Below are positions 1-6,114 of a stretch of 8,860 bases of DNA, one piece after another (within the stretch, counting starts at the first letter, position 1; each line of letters begins with the position of its first letter). Under the pieces are notes generated by a model. The model was not told the DNA's origin. It ran no database searches and worked only from the letters and a program-made list of their open reading frames with translations. Position numbers and translations under genes: made by a program. This DNA comes from Zymomonas sp. (GTDB lineage: Bacteria > Pseudomonadota > Alphaproteobacteria > Sphingomonadales > Sphingomonadaceae). The stretch spans positions 1-8,860 of the forward strand of contig JAIYAJ010000273.1 of assembly GCA_027489105.1 (NCBI GenBank), in the 5' to 3' direction.

Positions 1-57
1 AGTCGCCGGTCCTCGCCATCGCCTATCTCCCCCGTGCCGACGGTTCGCGGGACATCG

Positions 58-1635
58 TCATTGGCCCGCCGGGGTCGGGCGATCGCGCAGTTCGCGCTTC
101 AGCACCTTGCCATTGGCGTTGCGCGGCAGGGCATCGACGATCTCCAGCGCCCTGGGAATCTTGTAGGCCGTCAGCTTGCCCGCGCAGAAGTCGCCGATCT
201 CCTCGACCGTCAGCGTCATCCCCTCGCGCAGCGCGGCGAAGACCTTGAGCGTCTCGCCCCAGCGTTCGTCGGGCATGCCGACCACCGCGACCTCGACGAT
301 CGCGGGGTGGCGGACCAGCACTTCCTCTATCTCGCGCGGGTAGATGTTGACCCCGCCGGAGATCACCATGTCCTTCTTGCGGTCGACGATATAGAGGAAG
401 CCGTCGGCGTCGCGCCGGGCCATGTCGCCTACGGTCACCCAGTCGCCCTGGATCGCCGCGGCGGTCTCTTCCTCGCGGTGCCAATAGCCGTTGAAGTGCA
501 TGGGCGAGCGGCTGAACAGTTCGCCGACCTCGTCCACGTCGCAGACGCTGCCGTCCTCGCGGCGGATCTCGACCGCGACATGGGGGATGGGCGTGCCCAC
601 GCAGCGTTCCTTGGAGAGATGCCAGGCCGGTCGCATGTTGCAGACCAGCCCCGCCTCGGTCGACGCATAGATTTCGTGGAGAATGCCTTCCCCGAACCAG
701 GGGATGATCTTCTCCTTCATCGCCTGCGGCAGCGGGGCTGCGTTGGAAATGATCGTCCGGATCGGCGGCCGCCGATAGGGATCGGTGACCTCGGGCGGCA
801 GCTCGAAGATCATCTGGAAATGGGTCGGCACCATGAACACGCCGGTGATGCCGCCATGTTTGAGCCGATCGAGCGTCTCGAGCGGGTTGTAGCGATCGAG
901 GATCTCGACCGTTCCGCCGCTGGCAAGCGACGCCGCCGGAAAGCCGAGGCCCCCGCCATGGTTCATCGGCGCCATGGCGAGAAATTTGTCGTCATAGCCG
1001 AAGCAGCCGAATTCGGAGCCCGAGATCAGCCCGACCAGCATCCGCGAGCGGTGCGACAGCAACACGCCCTTGGGCTGGCCGGTCGTGCCGGAGGTGTAGG
1101 GAATGGTCCAGACGTCCCATTCCTCGATCCGGGGATAGGCGGCGGGGCGGCCCGCCGAGGCGAGCAGCGCCTCATAGTCCGGCCCCAGCGCGATAAGGCG
1201 CACCGACGGATCGAGACCGGCTTCCCGGGCCAGCGCGATGCTCTGCTCGTCGCAGATGACGAGCCGGGCGCGCGAATCCTCGATCGCGACCTTGATCTCC
1301 GCCGGGGTCAGGCGGGGGTTGATCGTGGCGACGCCGACGCCGGCATCCGGCAGCCCCGAAACGACCTCCAGATATTCGATGCAGTTGCGCGCGAGGAGCG
1401 CGGCCGTGTCCCCCTTGCACAGGCCCAGATCGGCGATCGCCGCGTCGCGCAGGGCGTCGCTTCGCCGGACCAGATCGCCATAGCTGCGGACCTGATCGCC
1501 GTAGATGATGGCCGGCTTGGCGGGATCGCGCGCGCAGGCCGCGCGGATCGCATTGCCGAAGGTCATCGGCTGGAAACCCGGCGGCAAGGTCGCCGGGTTC
1601 CCCGGGTAGGTGCGTGGAGCTGCCCCTACGGTCAT
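58..1635 (-). CDS. AMP-forming acyl-CoA synthetase (ANL superfamily)
   Basis: A 525-residue ATP-dependent carboxylate-CoA ligase, expected to be cytosolic. It would form an acyl-adenylate and then an acyl-CoA thioester. All core ANL signatures are visible: the phosphate-binding loop YTSGTTGQPKG (residues 180-190), the adenine-binding YASTEAG (323-329), the TVGD aspartate (D404), the hinge DRKKDM (418-423), GGVNIYPREIEE (427-438) and the adenylation lysine in PRNANGK (K510). Length is normal for the family and nothing looks broken. The start ATG overlaps the stop of the upstream amidohydrolase gene by four bases (ATGA, 1632-1635), which indicates one operon and translational coupling. Only a weak Shine-Dalgarno-like GAAGAT precedes it. 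The substrate cannot be read from sequence; medium-chain, aromatic or alicyclic acids are all possible. The family call is firm and the substrate is unknown. The 57 bases beyond its stop to the window edge hold nothing I can identify. Confidence 0.95.
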   Translation of the reverse strand: MTVGAAPRTYPGNPATLPPGFQPMTFGNAIRAACARDPAKPAIIYGDQVRSYGDLVRRSDALRDAAIADLGLCKGDTAALLARNCIEYLEVVSGLPDAGVGVATINPRLTPAEIKVAIEDSRARLVICDEQSIALAREAGLDPSVRLIALGPDYEALLASAGRPAAYPRIEEWDVWTIPYTSGTTGQPKGVLLSHRSRMLVGLISGSEFGCFGYDDKFLAMAPMNHGGGLGFPAASLASGGTVEILDRYNPLETLDRLKHGGITGVFMVPTHFQMIFELPPEVTDPYRRPPIRTIISNAAPLPQAMKEKIIPWFGEGILHEIYASTEAGLVCNMRPAWHLSKERCVGTPIPHVAVEIRREDGSVCDVDEVGELFSRSPMHFNGYWHREEETAAAIQGDWVTVGDMARRDADGFLYIVDRKKDMVISGGVNIYPREIEEVLVRHPAIVEVAVVGMPDERWGETLKVFAALREGMTLTVEEIGDFCAGKLTAYKIPRALEIVDALPRNANGKVLKRELRDRPTPAGQ

Positions 1636-2492
1636 CGCGGGATCTTCGTGAAGATGCGCAGCGCATTGTCGCGCATCAGCTTCGCATGCGCCTCGGCCCG
1701 GAAACCGAGCTCGTTCACCTCGCGCACCGCGCGTTCGGGATCGATCACGGGGAAGTCGGTCCCGAACAACACCTTATGGCTGCCATAGCTGTTGGCATAA
1801 TGGACGTAGGATTTCGGCCAGTGCTTGGGCGCATAGGCGTCGCCAGCGGTGAAGACATTCTCGTGCTTCCAGCACATCGAGATCATCTCGTCGGTCCAGG
1901 GGATGCCGATGTGGATGCCGATGAGGGTCAGCTCGGGAAAGTCGATCGCGACCTGGTCGAGCAGGATCGGCTGCGCCACCGACGGCAGCCGGCGGTCCTT
2001 GGAATAGACCAGATTATGGCCGACCTGCATCATGATCGGCACGTCGAGCTCGCAGCATTTGGCGTAATAGGGATAGATTTGCGGCGCATTGGGCGGCATC
2101 GAGAACCAGTGCGGGTACCAGTGCGCCCCCACGAAGCCATAGTCGCGCACGCCCTGCTCCAGGTCGCGCAGGCCCTGCATGCCGCGCGTCGGATCGACCC
2201 CGGCCAGTCCGGAGAAGCGGTCGGGATAGCGGTCGCAGATCTCGGCTATCGCTTCATAGGGAACCTCGAAGCTGCCGCGCACGCGCAGATCGCCGGCACG
2301 GACCGCGATCAGCAGCGAGCGCTCGATCCCGGCCGCATCCATCTTGCGGAGATAGTCCTCGATCGCGATGCCGGGCCGCAGGGCAGGATCCATGCGGACC
2401 TGCTCCTTGAAATTCTCATCAAGACCGGTCCAGCCCTTCTGGACGGCCTCCGGCGTGAAGATGTTGCATACGATATCGATATATCCGGACAT
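1632..2492 (-). CDS. Amidohydrolase-2 family protein with altered metal site
   Basis: A 286-residue TIM-barrel protein of the amidohydrolase-2 (ACMSD-like) family, whose members are metal-dependent hydrolases or non-oxidative decarboxylases. Family features present are H124 and H128 in VGAHWYPHW, H159 in QVGHN, H194 in IGIHIG and the late barrel aspartate D246 in FGTDFPV. The N-terminal strand reads IDIVCNIF (residues 5-12), where the family normally has IDxHxH, so both strand-1 histidines are replaced (V8, N10). I chose the ATG at 2492 because IDIVCN then sits at the very N-terminus, as in relatives. A further in-frame ATG at 2531 would add 13 unrelated residues and lies at or upstream of the transcription start predicted here. 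It is the first gene of the leftward operon and overlaps the acyl-CoA synthetase by four bases. A decarboxylase or lactone/ring hydrolase role fits the context; loss of the HxH makes the activity uncertain. Confidence 0.88.
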   Translation of the reverse strand: MSGYIDIVCNIFTPEAVQKGWTGLDENFKEQVRMDPALRPGIAIEDYLRKMDAAGIERSLLIAVRAGDLRVRGSFEVPYEAIAEICDRYPDRFSGLAGVDPTRGMQGLRDLEQGVRDYGFVGAHWYPHWFSMPPNAPQIYPYYAKCCELDVPIMMQVGHNLVYSKDRRLPSVAQPILLDQVAIDFPELTLIGIHIGIPWTDEMISMCWKHENVFTAGDAYAPKHWPKSYVHYANSYGSHKVLFGTDFPVIDPERAVREVNELGFRAEAHAKLMRDNALRIFTKIPR

Positions 2493-2534
2493 GGGCACCC
2501 GTTCGCTGGAGTCTGCGCATCCGCCTCGCATGCA

Positions 2535-2564
2535 AGGCTAGGTTGCCCTTGCGTGACGGGTCAA
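2535..2564 (-). promoter_or_regulatory. Candidate promoter for amidohydrolase-synthetase operon
   Basis: On the minus strand, TTGACC (2564-2559) and TAGCCT (2540-2535) are separated by 18 bases, matching a sigma-70 type -35/-10 pair with a weak -10. Transcription would begin near 2528, leaving a leader of about 36 bases before the ATG at 2492. The call is strengthened because the rightward promoter has the same TTGACC-N18-TAGCNT form at the mirror position. It is inferred from sequence only. Confidence 0.45.
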
Positions 2565-2587
2565 CGTCATCATGGATGCGCTTCACA

Positions 2588-2603
2588 AAAACATATTTCT
2601 GTG
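2588..2603 (-). promoter_or_regulatory. Operator-like element, left copy
   Basis: The 16-base element reads CACAGAAATATGTTTT on the minus strand. It matches the right copy (2652-2667, plus strand) at 15 of 16 positions, in inverted orientation. Its edge is 23 bases from the -35 box of the leftward promoter, which places its centre about 67 bases upstream of the predicted start. That is a position typical of activator sites. The plus-strand sequence also contains AAAACA (2588-2593) and TGTTTT (2602-2607) as an internal inverted repeat, and CACAAAA/TTTTGTG (2584-2590, 2604-2610) around it. A likely binder is one of the two adjacent IclR proteins; this is inferred from proximity. Confidence 0.55.
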
Positions 2604-2651
2604 TTTTGTGGCATTGCTGACCGCTGATGAAGCGCTGCCGCGTGGCCATTG

Positions 2652-2667
2652 CACAGATATATGTTTT
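2652..2667 (+). promoter_or_regulatory. Operator-like element, right copy
   Basis: The 16-base element reads CACAGATATATGTTTT on the plus strand, the inverted partner of the element at 2588-2603 with a single mismatch. Its core ACAGATATATGT (2653-2664) is itself a dyad with 10 of 12 positions symmetric, as expected for a dimeric regulator. It lies 23 bases upstream of the -35 box of the rightward promoter, the same distance as its partner on the other side. The two element centres are 64 bases apart, close to six helical turns, so proteins bound at both would face the same side of the DNA. Confidence 0.55.
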
Positions 2668-2690
2668 CGGACATTTCATTTCTGCTTCCA

Positions 2691-2720
2691 TTGACCAGCG
2701 GTCGCCCCTGTCCGTAGCGT
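2691..2720 (+). promoter_or_regulatory. Candidate promoter for iclR-iclR-hydrolase operon
   Basis: TTGACC (2691-2696) and TAGCGT (2715-2720) are separated by 18 bases. This gives a sigma-70-like promoter with a good -35 and a poor -10, as is common where an activator is needed. Transcription would start near 2727, about 52 bases before the first IclR gene. It mirrors the leftward promoter exactly around the axis at 2627.5. Confidence 0.45.
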
Positions 2721-2778
2721 GAGATGAAAGGGCCTGGCTCGACCGGGAAGCGACGATGGCGGGACGGCGGATGCGGGG

Positions 2779-3576
2779 ATGAGCGGAGACGATGTCGTCA
2801 AATCTGTCGGGCGCGTCTTCGCGATCCTCGAACTGTTCGACCGCAGGCGCGACGGCATGACCGCGACCGAGATCGAACGCGCGCTCGACTGGCCCAAGTC
2901 GAGCACATTGGCCCTGCTCAAGAGCATGGTCGCGCTCGGCTATCTCGCCTTCGACCGGATCGAGCGCCGCTATTCGCCGACGATCCGCGTCGCGCGGCTC
3001 GGCGACTGGATCGACGGCGCCGACGAACGCCGCGACCTCGATGCGCTGGTCGAGGATTGCGCGGCGATGACCGGGCACACCGTCACCATTTCCGCCCAGA
3101 ACGACCTGCGGATGCAATTCCTGCTGGTCGAGGCCGGCAGCCGTCCGCTGCGCATGAACATCAATCCGGGACTCAAAGGGCCGCTGTTCCAGTCGAACAT
3201 GGGCCGCGTCGCCCTGTCGACCAAGAGCGATGTCGAGATCGGACGGCTGGCCGAACGGGTCAACCGGCGGGCCAGCCTGCTGGGCGAGCGCGTCGACGAT
3301 CTGGACGAGGTGCTGGCGCATGTCGGCCGCATCCGACAGGAGGGCTTCAGCGCCGGCTATGGCCGCTTCATCCCTCATATCGGCGTGCTGAGCTGGCCGC
3401 TGCAGCGCCAGCCGGCTGCGCCTGTGCTGGTCCTGTCGATCGGCGGCCCGGTCGACGAGGTGCGCGCGTCGGAAAGGGAGATCGCGAAATTGATTCCGGC
3501 ACTGCTCGAAAGCCATGGCTTTCCGGCCAAGGGCGTGCCCGGCGGCTGGGGCAAGGAGCCGCGTCATGGCCGGTGA
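2779..3576 (+). CDS. IclR-family transcriptional regulator, first tandem copy
   Basis: A 265-residue IclR-type regulator with a normal two-domain layout. The N-terminal winged helix-turn-helix spans about residues 5-70, with recognition-helix region WPKSSTLALLK (38-48). A C-terminal effector-binding domain follows (about 75-245), including the GRFIPHIGVLSWPL stretch (195-208). IclR proteins bind DNA as dimers or tetramers and respond to small, often aromatic or acyl, ligands. It is the first gene of the rightward operon, next to the divergent control region, so it probably controls itself and the amidohydrolase operon. The ATG at 2779 is the only upstream Met giving the normal N-terminus. Its Shine-Dalgarno sequence is poor, and a tiny reading frame (2771-2782) overlaps the start, which may keep expression low. 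A second IclR gene overlaps its end. The C-terminal tail KGVPGGWGKEPRHGR is probably unstructured. Family certain, ligand unknown. Confidence 0.93.
   Translation: MSGDDVVKSVGRVFAILELFDRRRDGMTATEIERALDWPKSSTLALLKSMVALGYLAFDRIERRYSPTIRVARLGDWIDGADERRDLDALVEDCAAMTGHTVTISAQNDLRMQFLLVEAGSRPLRMNINPGLKGPLFQSNMGRVALSTKSDVEIGRLAERVNRRASLLGERVDDLDEVLAHVGRIRQEGFSAGYGRFIPHIGVLSWPLQRQPAAPVLVLSIGGPVDEVRASEREIAKLIPALLESHGFPAKGVPGGWGKEPRHGR
3553..3558 (+). promoter_or_regulatory. Strong Shine-Dalgarno deciding second IclR start
   Basis: AAGGAG lies inside the 3' end of the first IclR gene, seven bases before the ATG at 3566. It supports 3566 over the earlier in-frame ATG at 3515, which would add 17 residues with no counterpart in the paralogue. 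It suggests the second IclR may be translated more efficiently than the first, whose own start has a poor site. Confidence 0.75.
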
Positions 3577-4327
3577 CGACATCGTCAAATCAGCCGCGCG
3601 GGTTTTCGCGGTGCTCGAATTGTTCGAGGCCGAGCAGCGCCCGCTGACGGCGACCGCGATCGAACGCGCGCTGCAATGGCCGCAGTCGAGCACGCTGGCG
3701 CTGCTCAAGACGATGGTGCAGCTCGGCTATCTCGCGCTCGATCCGCTCGAACGCCGCTATGAGCCCACGCTGCGCCTGTCCAATCTCGGCCGCTGGGTGG
3801 GGGCGCGCTTCGTCCAGGGGCATCTCGACGACCTGATCCGCGAGGTCGCCGAAGCGACCGGCGAGACCGTCTCGATCGTCGGCCAGAATGATCTGTGGAT
3901 GGAGTTTCTGAGCGTCCGGGCGGGGCGCAACCCGCTGACGCTGAACATCGATCCGGGCTCGCGCGCGCCGCTGTTCGGTTCGATCATCGGCATGGTCGCC
4001 CTGTCCTGCCGCAGCGACCGCGAGATCGCCGAACTGGGCAAGCGCGTGCGCAAGCTGCCCGCCGGGGAGCGCGAGACCCCCGACATGGCGCATGTCGCCG
4101 AGGAGATCGCCGCGATCCGCGAGAAGGGCCATGGCGTCGGCTATGGCCGCTACATCGCCAGCGTCGGTGCCGTCGCCTGGCCGCTGCGGCAGGAGGGCGA
4201 TCCCCGCCCGCTGATCCTCTCGGTCGCCGGCCCGACCGAGATGATCCGCGAGGCCGAGCCGAGGATCGTCGTCGCGGTCGAGAAGATCCTCGCCGACCAC
4301 CGCCCCGCCCGGAGCCGCCTCGCATGA
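3566..4327 (+). CDS. IclR-family transcriptional regulator, second tandem copy
   Basis: A 253-residue IclR-type regulator, closely related to the preceding gene. By ungapped hand alignment, 48 of the first 70 residues and about 91 of the first 160 are identical. The winged helix-turn-helix (about 5-70) carries WPQSSTLALLK (38-48), nearly the same recognition region as copy one. The two proteins may therefore read the same or overlapping operators. The effector domain (about 75-245) is more divergent, for example GQNDLWMEFLSVRAG versus AQNDLRMQFLLVEAG (106-120), which suggests different ligands or roles. The start at 3566 matches the paralogue residue for residue (MAGDDIVKS versus MSGDDVVKS) and has a strong ribosome-binding site. 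The gene overlaps copy one by 11 bases, and its stop overlaps the next start as ATGA (4324-4327). Tandem gene duplication is the likely origin, with both copies apparently intact. Confidence 0.93.
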   Translation: MAGDDIVKSAARVFAVLELFEAEQRPLTATAIERALQWPQSSTLALLKTMVQLGYLALDPLERRYEPTLRLSNLGRWVGARFVQGHLDDLIREVAEATGETVSIVGQNDLWMEFLSVRAGRNPLTLNIDPGSRAPLFGSIIGMVALSCRSDREIAELGKRVRKLPAGERETPDMAHVAEEIAAIREKGHGVGYGRYIASVGAVAWPLRQEGDPRPLILSVAGPTEMIREAEPRIVVAVEKILADHRPARSRLA

Positions 4328-5166
4328 CCGACCTTTCCGCCCCCGATCCAGGCCCTGCTCCGGCGATCCGCCGCGTCTATGCCGATCTGGCCGAAGGGCA
4401 GTTGCATCTCCGGCAGCGCGCGGGGCAGGGAACGCCGGTCATCTTCCTCCACCAGACCGCCAGTTCCTCCGCCATGTGGGAGAGGGTGATGCGCGCCTGG
4501 CCGCTGGCACATCCGCTCCATGCGATCGACACGCCGGGCTTCGGCGGCAGCTTCGATCCGGACGGGGCGCCGGACATCGCCCGCTATGCCGGCTGGGTGG
4601 CGGAGGCGATGGATGTGCTGGGCCTCGATCGCGCCCATCTCGTCGGGCACCATACGGGGGCGGCGATCGCGCTGCAGCTGGCGGCGACCCACGCCGACCG
4701 GGTCGCCAGCGCCGCGCTGATCGGCCCGGCCGTGCTGACCCCGGAGGAGCGGGCCGCCTTCGCCCGCAAGCTCGGCCGCCCCTTCCCGCCGGTGCGCAGC
4801 GGCGCCTATCTGCTGCAGAATTGGGAATATCTGCGCCAGGGCGGCGCCGACCGCGACATCGCGCTGCTCCACCGCGAGATGCAGGACATGCTGCGCGCCT
4901 GGGCCGCGCGGCCCCATGCCTATGGCGCGGTCTGGGCGATGGACTCCGAACCGCTCTACCGCGCCCTCGCCTGCCCGACGACCGCGATCGCCGCGCGCGA
5001 CGACCTGCTCTTCCCCTATCTCGAACGGCTGAAGGCGCTGCGTCCGGACATCGTCTGCGTCACCCTCGAGGAAGGCGGCAATTTCGAACCCGACCTCGCG
5101 ACCGACGCGCTGGTCGAGGCGCTGCTGGGGCATGTCGGGCGGGCGGAGGCCACCGCAATATTGTGA
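4324..5166 (+). CDS. Alpha/beta-hydrolase-fold protein lacking Ser and His of the triad
   Basis: A 280-residue alpha/beta-hydrolase-fold protein with no signal peptide. Visible are the oxyanion-hole strand IFLHQTASSS (40-49), the GFGGS turn (72-76), the nucleophile elbow LVGHHTGAAIA (106-116) and the late acid loop AARDDLLF (223-230). The elbow reads G-H-H-T-G, so the nucleophile position is H110 instead of Ser. The expected catalytic His after the last strand is replaced in EGGNFEPD, where N253 stands in the usual GGH position. Only the acid (D226/D227) remains. Canonical esterase chemistry is thus unlikely. It may be a pseudo-hydrolase, a lyase, a cofactor-independent oxygenase relative, or a ligand sensor or partner. 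The start overlaps the second IclR stop by four bases and GGAG lies nine bases upstream, so it belongs to the regulator operon. That pairing hints at a role close to the inducer molecule. Confidence 0.9.
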   Translation: MTDLSAPDPGPAPAIRRVYADLAEGQLHLRQRAGQGTPVIFLHQTASSSAMWERVMRAWPLAHPLHAIDTPGFGGSFDPDGAPDIARYAGWVAEAMDVLGLDRAHLVGHHTGAAIALQLAATHADRVASAALIGPAVLTPEERAAFARKLGRPFPPVRSGAYLLQNWEYLRQGGADRDIALLHREMQDMLRAWAARPHAYGAVWAMDSEPLYRALACPTTAIAARDDLLFPYLERLKALRPDIVCVTLEEGGNFEPDLATDALVEALLGHVGRAEATAIL

Positions 5167-5183
5167 ACGCGGCCCCGCGATCA
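5164..5183. terminator. Dyad between convergent genes, possible weak terminator
   Basis: TGA-A-CGCGG-CC-CCGCG-A-TCA forms a near-perfect 20-base dyad whose outer arms are the stop codons of the alpha/beta hydrolase (plus) and the CoA-ester lyase (minus). The five-pair GC core could form a short hairpin on either transcript. There is no T-run on either side, so it is not a classical intrinsic terminator. It is the only structure in the 14-base gap where two transcripts meet. Confidence 0.3.
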
Positions 5184-6071
5184 GCCCCGCGCCCGCGCCA
5201 GCACCGCCTGAGCCCGCAGCAGATGGGGGCGGTCGAGCATCGCCCCCTTGTGGCCGATCGTCCCCAGCGTCGGATTCGCCGCGAACAGGTCGACGATCTC
5301 CTGCGCCGCCGCACATTCCTCCGCCGTGGGGGTGAAGGCGGCGTTGATCACCGGGATCTGCGCCGGGTGGATGGCGAGCATGCTGCGGAAGCCATCCTGC
5401 CGGACTTTCGCGGCCAGCGCGGCGAGGCCGGCTTCGTCGCGGAAGTCGCCGTGAATCGTCTCGACCGCCGGCACCCCGGCGATGGCGGCGCCGGTCAGGC
5501 AGAAGCTGCGCGCCAGTTCATAGGTGAAGCCATAGCGACCGTCGGCCTCGCGGTTGGTGGTCGCGCTGAGCGCGGTCGCGATGTCCTCCGCGCCCCAGGT
5601 CATCGCGGCGAGGCGCGGCATGTCGGCATAGCTGCCGGTCGCGAGCAGCCCCTCGGGGGTCTCGGTCGCGACGATGATCACGGCGGTCTGGCTTTCCATG
5701 TCGCCATTGCTCGCCTCGAACGCCGTCAGATAATGGCCGAGCAGTTCGACATCGGCGCGGCCGCGCGGCTTGGGCAGCATGAGTCCCCCCGGCCGGCCCG
5801 GCATGATCGCGGCGAGATCGAGCAGCGCATGGGGCGTCTGAATCGGGTTGATGCGGACCCACAGGCGGTGGCGCTCGGCGCCATGCGCTTCAAGGAAGGC
5901 GCGAACCAGCAGGCGCGCGGCGGGCTTCTCGCCCTCGGCCACCGCGTCCTCCAGATCGATGATGACGATGTCGGCCTCTGACGCGCGCGCCTTGTCCATC
6001 TTCCTGTCGCTGTCGCCGGGCGCGAACAGCCAGGACCGGGCGCGCCGCGCCGCTTCGAACGATGACGTCAT
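5181..6071 (-). CDS. CitE/HpcH-type CoA-ester lyase (HpcH/HpaI aldolase family)
   Basis: A 296-residue TIM-barrel protein of the HpcH/HpaI aldolase (citrate lyase beta-like) family. Characterised members cleave CoA esters such as citramalyl-CoA, malyl-CoA or beta-methylmalyl-CoA by Mg-dependent retro-Claisen chemistry. Motifs in order: RSWLFAPGDSDRKM (12-25), DIVIIDLEDAV (34-44), WVRIN (71-75, R73), LPKP (99-102), ATETPEGL (135-142, metal ligand E137), TWGAEDIA (158-165, metal ligand D163), and the C-terminal SMLAIHPAQIPVINAAFTPT (230-249) with GAMLDRPHLLRA (276-287). All catalytic residues appear intact and the length is normal. The ATG at 6071 has GGGGGA (6077-6082) five bases upstream. It follows the SDR gene by 43 bases on the same strand, so the two are probably co-transcribed. 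It converges with the alpha/beta hydrolase gene. Exact substrate unknown. Confidence 0.92.
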   Translation of the reverse strand: MTSSFEAARRARSWLFAPGDSDRKMDKARASEADIVIIDLEDAVAEGEKPAARLLVRAFLEAHGAERHRLWVRINPIQTPHALLDLAAIMPGRPGGLMLPKPRGRADVELLGHYLTAFEASNGDMESQTAVIIVATETPEGLLATGSYADMPRLAAMTWGAEDIATALSATTNREADGRYGFTYELARSFCLTGAAIAGVPAVETIHGDFRDEAGLAALAAKVRQDGFRSMLAIHPAQIPVINAAFTPTAEECAAAQEIVDLFAANPTLGTIGHKGAMLDRPHLLRAQAVLARARG

Positions 6072-6114
6072 GCTTTTCCCCCGAACCCCGTTGTGGACCG
6101 CTCGTGTGCCGCGA

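Noticed and set aside
34..1788. Long open plus-strand frame opposite the acyl-CoA synthetase
   Set aside because: Its translation is Arg/Asp/Gly-rich with no domain, and it lies wholly antisense to a gene with all ANL motifs. In GC-rich DNA this is a codon-position shadow.
2490..2531. Amidohydrolase start at 2531
   Set aside because: It would add 13 residues ahead of the conserved first strand and lies at or upstream of the predicted transcription start near 2528. The ATG at 2492 is preferred.
2608..2652. Direct repeat GTGGCATTGC / GTGGCCATTGC between the operator-like elements
   Set aside because: Two imperfect copies with a one-base insertion and no relation to the symmetry axis; too short to separate from chance.
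3515..3565. Second IclR start at 3515
   Set aside because: The extra 17 residues have no counterpart in the paralogue, and AAGGAG at 3553-3558 is correctly spaced only for the ATG at 3566.
2419..3708. Long minus-strand frame crossing the control region and opposite the first IclR gene
   Set aside because: No recognisable family. It spans the promoter region and is antisense to a clear IclR gene.
4150..5981. Long frames on both strands overlapping the hydrolase and the CoA-ester lyase
   Set aside because: Low-complexity, Arg/Gly/Ala-rich translations with no motifs, in the shadow of genes with intact family signatures.
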